Part shown: piece after piece, positions 29,138 to 37,347 of the stretch
Position numbering within the stretch: the first letter of the stretch is position 1
Layout: each line of letters begins with the position of its first letter
Origin: Thermoplasmata archaeon
Lineage (GTDB): Archaea > Thermoplasmatota > Thermoplasmata > Lutacidiplasmatales > UBA184
Direction of reading: 5' to 3'
DNA: 64,000 nucleotides
NCBI GenBank assembly: GCA_027314915.1
Contig: DAHUZZ010000003.1
Coordinates: forward strand, 1 to 64,000
Notes under the pieces: generated by a model
What the model saw: only the letters and a program-made list of their open reading frames with translations
Database searches by the model: none
What the model was told of the DNA's origin: nothing
Translations under genes and position numbers: made by a program

Positions 29138-30321
29138 CGCGGTCACGCGTCGCCCGATCCCCGGGGCCCCCCACGGTGATCAAGTTCGGGGGGTCGACCC
29201 TGACCACACCCGGCAGGGTGGTCCAGTGGATCCGCCGCACGCGCGAGCGCGCCCCGCGGCTGGTGGTGGTGGTCTCGGCGCGGGCGAAGGTGACGGATGC
29301 GCTCGAGCGGGCGCTCGATCGACCCGGGGATACCGCGGGCCACCAGAGGCTCCTGACCCGGCTGCGCCGCCTCCACCGGCCCCTCACGCCGGAGATCCGC
29401 GGCGAGCTCGGGCGGCTCCGCGGTCGCTTCCGCGCGCTCGAGCGCGGGGGGGCGAGCGACCCCGACCTTCGGCCGGCGATCAGCGCGACCGGAGAGCGCC
29501 TGGCGGCCGAGTGGATGGCCGAACAGCTCCGGGCGAACGGGCTGCCGGCCCGGGTCCTGCACGCCGATCGCGCGGGGCTCCGGGTGCGCGGGGGACCCGC
29601 CGCGCCCCGCGTCAATCTCCCGGGCTCGGCGCGGGAGTTCCGGGCCGCGGCGCGGGCGGCGCTCCGGCACGGCACGGTCGCGATCCTCACCGGCTACCTC
29701 GGTCGCGGACCGGGCGGAGCGGTGCGGACGCTCGGTCGCGGAGGCTCCGATTACACGGCCGTGGCGTGTGCGGCGATCCTCGGTGCCCGGGACGTGGTGC
29801 TCGTGAAGCGCGATGCGCCGCTGCGTGCGGCCGATCCGGCCCTCCTCTCGGGGGCGGCGCCGATCCCGGAGCTCAGCTACGCGCGCGCGGGACTGCTGGC
29901 CCGGCTGGGCGCGCGGGCGCTCCATCCCCCGGCGATCGCGCTCGCCCGGAGGACCCGGATCGGGATCCACATCACGTCGCTCCACGACCCCTCCCGCGCG
30001 ACCCGCATCGACCGGGGGACGCGGGACCCCGATCACCCGATCCTCGTCCTCCTCCCCGCGGCGCGCGCCGGGCCGGACGCCCGCCCACCGGCGGTCCGGG
30101 TCGCGGTCGTCGGCGGGGCGGCGGGCCGTACGCCCTCGGAGCTCCCGCCCACGGTGGACCGGATCCGGGTCCTGCGCGGGCTCACGGTCCTGGAGCTCGG
30201 GCTGGGCGACCCCGTGCAGGCCTTGGCCCGCCTCCACCGCTCGCTCGTGGGGGGAGCCCATCGGCTCCGGCAGGGTCAAGCTTATTCGACCGGGCCCTCC
30301 GTGGGGCGTTCGACCCGATGA
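29134..30321 (+). CDS. Aspartate kinase with reduced C-terminal regulatory region
   Basis: VIKFGGSTLTTPGRVVQWI...VVVVSARAKVTDALE...LGRGGSDYTAVACAAILGARDVVLVKRDAP...ALHPPAIALARRTRIGIHITSLHDP. Confidence 0.88.
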   Translation: MTRSRVARSPGPPTVIKFGGSTLTTPGRVVQWIRRTRERAPRLVVVVSARAKVTDALERALDRPGDTAGHQRLLTRLRRLHRPLTPEIRGELGRLRGRFRALERGGASDPDLRPAISATGERLAAEWMAEQLRANGLPARVLHADRAGLRVRGGPAAPRVNLPGSAREFRAAARAALRHGTVAILTGYLGRGPGGAVRTLGRGGSDYTAVACAAILGARDVVLVKRDAPLRAADPALLSGAAPIPELSYARAGLLARLGARALHPPAIALARRTRIGIHITSLHDPSRATRIDRGTRDPDHPILVLLPAARAGPDARPPAVRVAVVGGAAGRTPSELPPTVDRIRVLRGLTVLELGLGDPVQALARLHRSLVGGAHRLRQGQAYSTGPSVGRSTR

Positions 30322-30968
30322 GGACGTTCGTCAAGATCTGCGGCATCACCGACCCGGCGATCCTCTCCGAGATCCCGTACGGCGGGGGAGCGGGGTTCCT
30401 GATCGGGGCGCCCGAGTCGCCGCGCTCCCTGACCGTGGAGCAGGTGCCCCCGCTCATCGACCGGTTGCCGAACGGCGTCGAGGCGTGGGGGGTCGTCGTC
30501 GACCCCACCGCCGAGCTCATCCACCGGCTCTACGACGAGGCCGGCGTGGACCGCATCCAGGTGTACGGGCCGGTCCCCTCCGGCCTCGAGTTCCTGGAGA
30601 TCCACCCCCTGGTCCCGTCGCTGCCGGTGGCGCCGGAGGGGACGCCGGGAAGCCCCCCGACGGTGCCCCCGGCCGAGGACTATCCTCGGCTCCACCTCGA
30701 CGCCGCCGGTACCCCGTGGGTCTCGGGAAGCCTCCTCACGCCCGACTGGTCGGTCTGCGCGTCGCTCGTCGACGCCCATCCGGGACGGAAGTTCACCCTC
30801 GCGGGCGGGCTGAGCCCCGAGAACGTCGCCGAGGCGCTCACGCGGGTCCGCCCCTGGGGGATCGATCTCGCCGCCGGGGTCGAGAGCGCGCCCGGCCGCA
30901 AGGAGGTCGCCCGGATCCGGGCCCTCCTCACCGCCGTGGACGCCTACGAGAAAGAGCTCCTGACCTGA
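30318..30968 (+). CDS. trpF: Phosphoribosylanthranilate isomerase-like protein
   Basis: FVKICGITDPAILSE...ESPRSLTVEQV...LHLDAAG...KFTLAGGLSPENVAEALTRVRPWGIDLAAGVESAPGRKEVARIRALL. Confidence 0.8.
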   Translation: MRTFVKICGITDPAILSEIPYGGGAGFLIGAPESPRSLTVEQVPPLIDRLPNGVEAWGVVVDPTAELIHRLYDEAGVDRIQVYGPVPSGLEFLEIHPLVPSLPVAPEGTPGSPPTVPPAEDYPRLHLDAAGTPWVSGSLLTPDWSVCASLVDAHPGRKFTLAGGLSPENVAEALTRVRPWGIDLAAGVESAPGRKEVARIRALLTAVDAYEKELLT

Positions 30969-31010
30969 GCGGGCGCGGCCCCCGGGGGTGGGGATCGGAC
31001 CGCTTAAACG

Positions 31011-31847
31011 ATGGGGTTAGAGGATTCCGCGGGCCATGACGCTCGGGCGGTCTCTGCGGGGCCCACGACGTCCGAAGCTCCGCCGCGCCCGACGATCCTC
31101 CTGCCCCCCGTGCTGGACGGCTCCCCGGAGGAGTTCGACCCGCTGCTCCGTGCGCTGAAGGAGTCGGTCGCCCCGCTCTCGCACGAGACCGAGTTCGCCG
31201 CCTGGAACGAGCTGCCGGTCTGCTACGGCATCGGTTCCGAGGTGGTCCGCATCAAGCGCACCGTCGACTGGGCCGGGGTCCCGGCGGTCGACCTCCTCGG
31301 GGTCGGCGGAGGCGCGGCGATCGCGGTCGCGTTCGCGATGCGCTACCCGAAGCGGGTCGGAAGCCTCGGCCTCATCGAATCGCTGGGGTTCCTCCGGGCC
31401 CTGACGGCGGAGCTCGACGTCGCCGAGGAGGACGCGGCGGTCGTCGACCCGGCCCGTTGGAGCGACGAGACCGCCCTCGAGGTGCTGGTCCGCCGGACGG
31501 TCGATCCGAGCCTCTCCTCCGAGGTGTACCGACGGCTGCTCGCCTTGACGCGGGAGCACCGGCTCGCAGTACCGAAGGCCCGCGCCTTCCTCCGGGCGCT
31601 GGAGGAGTACCCGGCCGACCTGCACCTCCTGCGCCAGGTCACCGCGCCCGTCTACCTGGCCTGGGGGAGCCTCTCGAATCCGGTCTGGGTGCGTGCCCAC
31701 CGTGCGCTCGCCGAGCGGTTCCCCCGCTCGCGCACGCACGAGTTCCCGGGGCGGCACACGTTCGATCCCCCGCACCGCTCCGAGCCGGAGCGGGTGGCCG
31801 AGGACCTGATCTCGATGTGGTCGGAGCCGCGGCCGAAAGCCGCCTAG
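31011..31847 (+). CDS. Alpha/beta-hydrolase-fold protein (nucleophile elbow lacks Ser)
   Basis: VDLLGVGGGAAIAVAFAMRYPKRVGSLGLIES, RQVTAPVYLAWGSLSNPVWV, RTHEFPGRHTFDPPH. Confidence 0.65.
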   Translation: MGLEDSAGHDARAVSAGPTTSEAPPRPTILLPPVLDGSPEEFDPLLRALKESVAPLSHETEFAAWNELPVCYGIGSEVVRIKRTVDWAGVPAVDLLGVGGGAAIAVAFAMRYPKRVGSLGLIESLGFLRALTAELDVAEEDAAVVDPARWSDETALEVLVRRTVDPSLSSEVYRRLLALTREHRLAVPKARAFLRALEEYPADLHLLRQVTAPVYLAWGSLSNPVWVRAHRALAERFPRSRTHEFPGRHTFDPPHRSEPERVAEDLISMWSEPRPKAA

Positions 31848-32614
31848 CGGCGGGCGTACAGGACCCGGTCGTCGAGGTCGTTCCAGAGCGCGGCGACCCG
31901 CCGGAAGCCCGCGCGACGGAGCGCGCGGACGTGGACCTCCCATGGGGGCGTCGCGTGGTGGGGATGCTCGGCCCGGCGGCGGGTGCGTTCCTGGAACTCC
32001 GCCCGGAGCGCCGGCAGCCGTTCGGCGTCCGCCCACCACTTCTCCCAGCCCTTCCACGGGGCGCCGGCCGCGGCCGAGCGGTCGCGGACCTTCCGGGTCC
32101 GCCGCGAGAGCCGTTGGAGGTCCCGTTCGGCGGGGCCGAAGGGGAGGAGGTCGGCGTTGAGGACGATGCCCCCCGGCCGGAGGATCCGAGCGAGGTCGGA
32201 GTACAGCCGTCCCAGGGCGGGGGCCTTGAGCCAGTGGAGCGCGGAGGTGCTGAACGCGGCGTCGAACCGGCGGGCCGGGAGCGCGGCCGGGAACCCCGCC
32301 GATCCCAGCTGCGCGTCGATCCAACGGAGCCGCCCGCCCTGCGAGCCGAGCGCCCCCTGCCCGATCCGCAGGGTGACGGGATCGTAGTCCACCGCGCAGA
32401 CCCGCGCGCTCGGGAACCTCCGGAGCAGGCGGACGCTCAACGAGCCGGGTCCGCAGCCGAGGTCGAGGGCGGAGAACCTCCGGCCGAGCGACGCCTCGGC
32501 CAGGTCGAAGATCCGGGCGAACCGGGCCTCCCGGTCCGGGAGGAACATCTCCTGCTGGGCATCCCAGCGCGCGAGCCACGGGCTCCAGTCCGTCTCGGGG
32601 CTCCTGCGGACCAC
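31844..32614 (-). CDS. SAM-dependent methyltransferase (trans-aconitate methyltransferase-like)
   Basis: FSALDLGCGPGSLSVRLLRRFPSARVCAVDYDPVTLRIGQ...FDAAFSTSALHWLKAPALGRLYSDLARILRPGGIVLNADL. Confidence 0.85.
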   Translation of the reverse strand: MVRRSPETDWSPWLARWDAQQEMFLPDREARFARIFDLAEASLGRRFSALDLGCGPGSLSVRLLRRFPSARVCAVDYDPVTLRIGQGALGSQGGRLRWIDAQLGSAGFPAALPARRFDAAFSTSALHWLKAPALGRLYSDLARILRPGGIVLNADLLPFGPAERDLQRLSRRTRKVRDRSAAAGAPWKGWEKWWADAERLPALRAEFQERTRRRAEHPHHATPPWEVHVRALRRAGFRRVAALWNDLDDRVLYARR

Positions 32615-32715
32615 GGCAGGGGCCAGCGGGCACCGGGATTTGAGCTCCGTTCCCCCGGAGCGTCCCGTTGCGACAACCTAAGTACTCAAGGGGAGACCAC
32701 CGGTCGGGTCACGGG

Positions 32716-33473
32716 ATGGGCTTCGCCGAATTCCTGGCGGTCACCCTCCTGATGGGGCTGTCGATCTTCCTCTCCCTCCCGCTGGTCCTCCGCCGGAGCC
32801 GCCAGGCGCGCACGACGACGCTCCTCGGCGCGCTCGCGATCGGGATCCTCGTCTTCCTGCTGGCCGACATCTTCGGCGACGTCCTGGGGGTCCTCGCGAG
32901 CCGGACGAACACCTACCTCACCGATCCCGTCCCCGACCTCGCCTTCGTGGGCGGCGTGCTGCTCGCCTTCCTCTTCCTCTACCTCTTCGAGTCGCGCGAG
33001 GGCGCGGGGACGCCCTCCGCCCGGAGGCTCGCCATCATCATCGCCGTCGGGATGGCGTTCCAGAACCTGACCGAGGGGCTCGTCTTCGGCGTCGCCTGGT
33101 CCGCCGGGACGGTGGGCCTCGAGGCGGTGGTCTTCCTCGGGTTCGTGATCCAGAACATCACCGAGGGGTTCCCGATCGGCGCCCCCTTCTTCGGCGAGAG
33201 CGAGCGGCCGGCGGGGCTCCTCGCGAGCCTCTTCTTCCTCGCCGGCATCACGACGGTCCTCGGGGGCGTGATCGGCTACTTCCACACGACGGTGCTCGTC
33301 GAGGTCTTCTTCGACGCGCTCGCCATCGGGGCCATCCTCTACGTGCTCGTCCCCATGCTCCGGGGCGCGTTCCGCCCCCTCGCGACCCCGGAGGCGGGCC
33401 GCGCCCGGGACCGGCTCGTCTACCTCGGGCTCCTGGGAGGCTTCCTCCTGGGCTTCCTGTCAACGCGATCTGA
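32716..33473 (+). CDS. ZIP-family metal transporter with an apparent 1-nt deletion near the C-terminus
   Basis: TM-rich; VGMAFQNLTEGLVFGVAW and GFVIQNITEGFPIGAPFF match ZIP TM4/TM5 motifs. The literal ORF runs to 33690 antisense to endA; restoring one G near 33459 gives GFLVNAI* at 33471-33473. Confidence 0.8.
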
Positions 33474-33497
33474 ACGGGAGCGCCCGGCCGGGCCGTC

Positions 33498-34559
33498 TCA
33501 CGGGCGCATCCGTTCGAGCGCGAGGCAGCGCACGGAGCCGGCGGGGTCCACCGCGGCGAGCAGGAACTCCTTGCGGACGCCCTGCGCGAGCCGCACGTGG
33601 CCCGCGACGGTGGGCCACGGGGCCTTCAGGTCGCTCGGCGCGGCCTGGATCAAGTACCGGGCGTGCGTGTGCTCCGGGTCCCGTACGTAGGCGCGGAAAT
33701 GGGCCCCGTACTTGAACCCGGTCTTCACCACGAGCCCGCGGTCGCGCAGCCAGCCGTAGGCGCGGAGCCGGAGCTCGAGCTCCGGCTCGAGGCGCCGCGC
33801 GCGCCGCCGCACCACCTCCTCGGCGAGCGGCCGGTGGGTGGCGGCCGAGCGGAACGCGAGCGCGCCCCGCGAGGCGAGAAAGATCGCCTCGACGAGCGAG
33901 AGCTCGAGCCGGGCGCCGATGCGGCTGCCGAACCCCTGTTCCCGGCCGAGGAGCTCGACCCCCGCCGGCTCGGTGAGCAGGACCCGGTCGTCGCTCACGA
34001 ACGCGGGGATCGGCGCCGCCGGCCCGCGGGGCGGATGGACCCCCTGCGGGAGCGGGGCGGTGACCCGGTAGTAGGTCAGGTCCGACTCCTCGTCCACGAC
34101 GCCCAGGAGGAGCATCTTCCGGGCCCCGTGCGCCCGGTCGAACGTTTCGGCGAGCCCGGCCAGGTCGAAGGGCGCGCGCTCGCTGATCGGCTGCACCCAG
34201 AACTTGGAGGGCGTCTTGTGGAGCGTACCGCCCCGCGGCAGGACCGCGAAGGTGGCCGGCGGGGGCGAGTCCCGTACGATGTAGCCCCGCTGCCTCAGGT
34301 CCCGGTAGACGAGGTACCGTACCGGGAACTCCGGGTCGGCCCGGACCGCCCGCCGCAGCACCTCCGTCCACGGCGCGGGCCGCGACCGCTCGTCCACCAC
34401 CTCGAGCCGGCCCATCTCGGAGAGGTAGACCGACTCGGGCCGCTCGAGGGAGAGCCCGTCGGGGCGCACGGTGCCGAAGAAGCCGCGGCCGTAGATCGTG
34501 CCGGCCTCGGAGGGATCCTCGATCCGGACCGTCCCGTCCGACGCGAGCCGACCGCTCAC
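33498..34559 (-). CDS. endA: tRNA-splicing endonuclease, two-unit form
   Basis: RYLVYRDLRQRGYIV...KFWVQPI and second unit LRLRAYGWLRDRGLVVKTGFKYGAHFRAYV...HARYLIQ...RLAQGVRKEFLLAAV. Confidence 0.92.
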   Translation of the reverse strand: MSGRLASDGTVRIEDPSEAGTIYGRGFFGTVRPDGLSLERPESVYLSEMGRLEVVDERSRPAPWTEVLRRAVRADPEFPVRYLVYRDLRQRGYIVRDSPPPATFAVLPRGGTLHKTPSKFWVQPISERAPFDLAGLAETFDRAHGARKMLLLGVVDEESDLTYYRVTAPLPQGVHPPRGPAAPIPAFVSDDRVLLTEPAGVELLGREQGFGSRIGARLELSLVEAIFLASRGALAFRSAATHRPLAEEVVRRRARRLEPELELRLRAYGWLRDRGLVVKTGFKYGAHFRAYVRDPEHTHARYLIQAAPSDLKAPWPTVAGHVRLAQGVRKEFLLAAVDPAGSVRCLALERMRP

Positions 34560-35104
34560 GCGGGGACCCCGCGCAGATCCGTCATGGAGGCGAGCGCCTC
34601 GAGCTCCACCCCGACCGCGCGGAGCCGCTCCCGCGCGCCCGCCTCGCGGTCGACGACCGTCACGGCGCGCTCCACCGTCGCCCCGGCCTCCCGCAGGAGC
34701 CGGACGGTCTCGACGAGCGATCCACCCGACGTCGTCACGTCCTCGAGCACGAGGACGCGCGCCCCGGCCCGAAGCTCCCCCTCGATCCGGCGGCCCGTCC
34801 CGTGCGACCGTTCGCCCTTGCGGACGATGACGTAGGGCCGCCCCGTCGCGAGGGCGGTGGCCACGACCAGCGGCACCGCCCCGAGCTCCATGCCGGCGAG
34901 CAGATCGTCGGGCCCCACGCGGGGCGCGAAGGCCCGGGCGAGCATCTCGAGCCGCTCCGGCCGGGTCCAGACCTGCTTGATGTCGACGTAGACGTCGCTC
35001 TCGGCCCCGCTCGTGAGCACGAACCGGCCGAACCGGACGGCGCCCGCCTCCAGGATCATGGCCCGGAGCTCGGCGGGGCTCGGGGCACTCCTCTTCGGCG
35101 TCAC
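34556..35104 (-). CDS. pyrE: Orotate phosphoribosyltransferase
   Basis: GAVRFGRFVLTSGAESDVYVDIKQVWTRPE...AGMELGAVPLVVATALATGRPYVIVRKGERSHGTGRRIEG...VLVLEDVTTSGGSLVETV. Confidence 0.95.
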   Translation of the reverse strand: MTPKRSAPSPAELRAMILEAGAVRFGRFVLTSGAESDVYVDIKQVWTRPERLEMLARAFAPRVGPDDLLAGMELGAVPLVVATALATGRPYVIVRKGERSHGTGRRIEGELRAGARVLVLEDVTTSGGSLVETVRLLREAGATVERAVTVVDREAGARERLRAVGVELEALASMTDLRGVPA

Positions 35105-35115
35105 GGCGGACCCGG

Positions 35116-35694
35116 TCACCAGGGGACCTTCTTCAGACCGGCCCAGTAGCCCACGTAGTTGAAAATGATATGGAGCCCGATCGTGAAGAGCGCGGTCCAG
35201 AGCACGGCCGCGACGGAGAGGAAGGTCGGCCCGAAGACGTCGGGGTAGAGCACCAGCCCGAGGCCGACCGGCACCAGGACGAAGAGGAGCTGGTCGAGGA
35301 GGAAGACCCGGCCGCCGGGGGGGACGCCGCGCCGCCGCTTGAGGAAGGAGCCGACGGCGTCGCCCGTGAGCGCCCCCATCGTGAGGAGGAGGACGACCGG
35401 CACCGCGCCCGCGAGCGTCCCGGCGTAGGCCGGGACGACCCGGAGATCCGGCGGCGCGATGGCGACCAGGTAGTTCTGGAATAGACCGACCCAGAGCGGG
35501 AAGAGCGAGCCCACCAGGAAGCCGCTCCAGGTCTTCGAGCTCCCCAGGATCCGACGACCGTCGTAGGGCCAGCTCCGTCCGAGGTCCATGGAGGGTCCCC
35601 GCCCCTTGGGGAAGGTCGCCGCCGCGTTCGCGAGGTAGGCCGGCAGGAGCACCCAGAGCACCTGCGCCGGGACGAGGTACCACGCGGAGACCAT
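35116..35694 (-). CDS. carS: CDP-archaeol synthase
   Basis: LLPAYLANAAATFPKGRGPSMDLGRSWPYDGRRILGSSKTWSGFLVG...GALTGDAVGSFLKRRRGVPPGGRVFLLDQLLF. Confidence 0.93.
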   Translation of the reverse strand: MVSAWYLVPAQVLWVLLPAYLANAAATFPKGRGPSMDLGRSWPYDGRRILGSSKTWSGFLVGSLFPLWVGLFQNYLVAIAPPDLRVVPAYAGTLAGAVPVVLLLTMGALTGDAVGSFLKRRRGVPPGGRVFLLDQLLFVLVPVGLGLVLYPDVFGPTFLSVAAVLWTALFTIGLHIIFNYVGYWAGLKKVPW

Positions 35695-35703
35695 CGGGGT
35701 ACG

Positions 35704-37347
35704 CTACGGGCTCCGGACGAATTCGCAGATCGTGCGCACCACGCCGCCGAGCAGCGCCGGGTCGACGCTCTCCTCCGCCTCGTGGATGTGGGCGGACCGG
35801 TCCATGCTGCCGAAGACGAGCGCGGGGAGCGGGGCGCCCGAGGGGGTCCTCACGCCGAGGAGGCTGCTCGCGTCGGTCCCGCCGTACTCGCCGTACACGC
35901 CCTCCACGCCGAAGACCTCCCGCATGATCCGGTCGAGCTTCACGACCATCGGGTGGTCGGGCGCCAGCGCGTAGCCGCCGCGCTGCCGGTCCGGCGGGGC
36001 CGAGATGGTCGCACCGATGGGGTGGTGGGCGCCCCACTCCTCGATGGCGCCTAGGCCCCGGCGGCGGCCCTCCTCGAGCCCCATCTCCGGCGGCAGCCTC
36101 AGGTCGACCCCGAAGGAGGCGGAGACGAACCCCTCCTCCTCGATCTTCGCGTTGCCGACCGTCTCGTCGAGGAGCGCGAGCGCCGCCGGGACGGGGTTCA
36201 GCGCCTGGTGCGGGTAGCCGGCGTGGTAGCTCTTCCCGACGAGGGACAGGGCGAGCGCGCCGGGCGGCACCACCACGGCGGAGGAGACGAGCGGGGTGAG
36301 CCGGAACGGCCGGGGGACCTGGGAGGGGAGCCACCTGCCGAGCTCGATGAGCTTCTCGCCCGGACCCTCGAAGACGAAGGTGACCGACTGGGCGATCTGG
36401 TTCGTCGCGTCGGTCTCGGCGTGGATCCGGGTGAGCCGGGGCCGGAGCGCGCCGCGCGCCGGCCCCTCGAGATCGAACCGGGTCACCGTCGCCCGGCCCG
36501 TGATCACGGGCTCGGGGGCGGCGTGCTCCGGCCAGTCCGGCGAGCGGTAGGCGGACCTCCACTCCCGGGCGAGCTCATGGAGCCGGACGAGCGAGACGCC
36601 GTAGGCCACGACCGCGGAGTAGCCCACCGGCCGGTCGAAGCCGGCGTCCAAGAAGAGGACCCCGGAGGAGCCGGCGCAGACGTGCGGGCTCCCGTCGGGG
36701 ATGAGCGCCACCTCCGCCCGGAGGATCCGGCTCGGGTCCGACTCGGGCAGCGACGCGTCGTGGGCCTTGATCGCCTCGATGCCTCCCGAGCCGCCGGTCT
36801 CCTCGTCGCAGCAGAGGAGGAGCCGGACGTTCCGCGGCGAGCCGCCCTCCCGGGCGAGCCGCCGCAGCGCGAGCAGTCCGCCCACGACCCCGCTGCCGAG
36901 GTCGTCGTTCGACCCCCGGCCGTACAGCCGCCCGTCCTCCCGGAGGGTGAGCACGTGCGGCGGGCTCTGCCATCGGGGCAGCTGCTCGACGGGCACGGGC
37001 ACCACGTCGTAGTGCGCGAGGATGAGCACCCGCTCCGGCGCCCCCACGTCGAGATCGACGATCACGTTGGGGCGGGCGATCCCGTGCAGCCCGGCCGCTT
37101 CCCCGCGGGACATGGGATCGTAGATCCGCGCCCCGAACCCGAAGCCGCGGGCGACCCGCACGAGCTCCTCGGCGACCACCGGGTAGTTCGGCTTCTCCCA
37201 GCGGCCGTGGGCGGGGTCCTCCAGGTTCGTGGGGGCGAGCGCGACCAGCCGGGCGAGGAGCTGGAGCCCCTCCGGATCCCCCAGCCGTTCCGCCAGGCGG
37301 GTCCCGGAGTCACCGGAGAAGCGGGCCGGCCCCGCCGACCCGCTCAT
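35704..37347 (-). CDS. M20-family peptidase/deacylase
   Basis: VLILAHYDVVPVPVEQLPRWQSPPHVLTLREDGRLYGRGSNDDLGSGVVGGLLALR...LLLCCDEETGGSGG. Confidence 0.88.
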   Translation of the reverse strand: MSGSAGPARFSGDSGTRLAERLGDPEGLQLLARLVALAPTNLEDPAHGRWEKPNYPVVAEELVRVARGFGFGARIYDPMSRGEAAGLHGIARPNVIVDLDVGAPERVLILAHYDVVPVPVEQLPRWQSPPHVLTLREDGRLYGRGSNDDLGSGVVGGLLALRRLAREGGSPRNVRLLLCCDEETGGSGGIEAIKAHDASLPESDPSRILRAEVALIPDGSPHVCAGSSGVLFLDAGFDRPVGYSAVVAYGVSLVRLHELAREWRSAYRSPDWPEHAAPEPVITGRATVTRFDLEGPARGALRPRLTRIHAETDATNQIAQSVTFVFEGPGEKLIELGRWLPSQVPRPFRLTPLVSSAVVVPPGALALSLVGKSYHAGYPHQALNPVPAALALLDETVGNAKIEEEGFVSASFGVDLRLPPEMGLEEGRRRGLGAIEEWGAHHPIGATISAPPDRQRGGYALAPDHPMVVKLDRIMREVFGVEGVYGEYGGTDASSLLGVRTPSGAPLPALVFGSMDRSAHIHEAEESVDPALLGGVVRTICEFVRSP

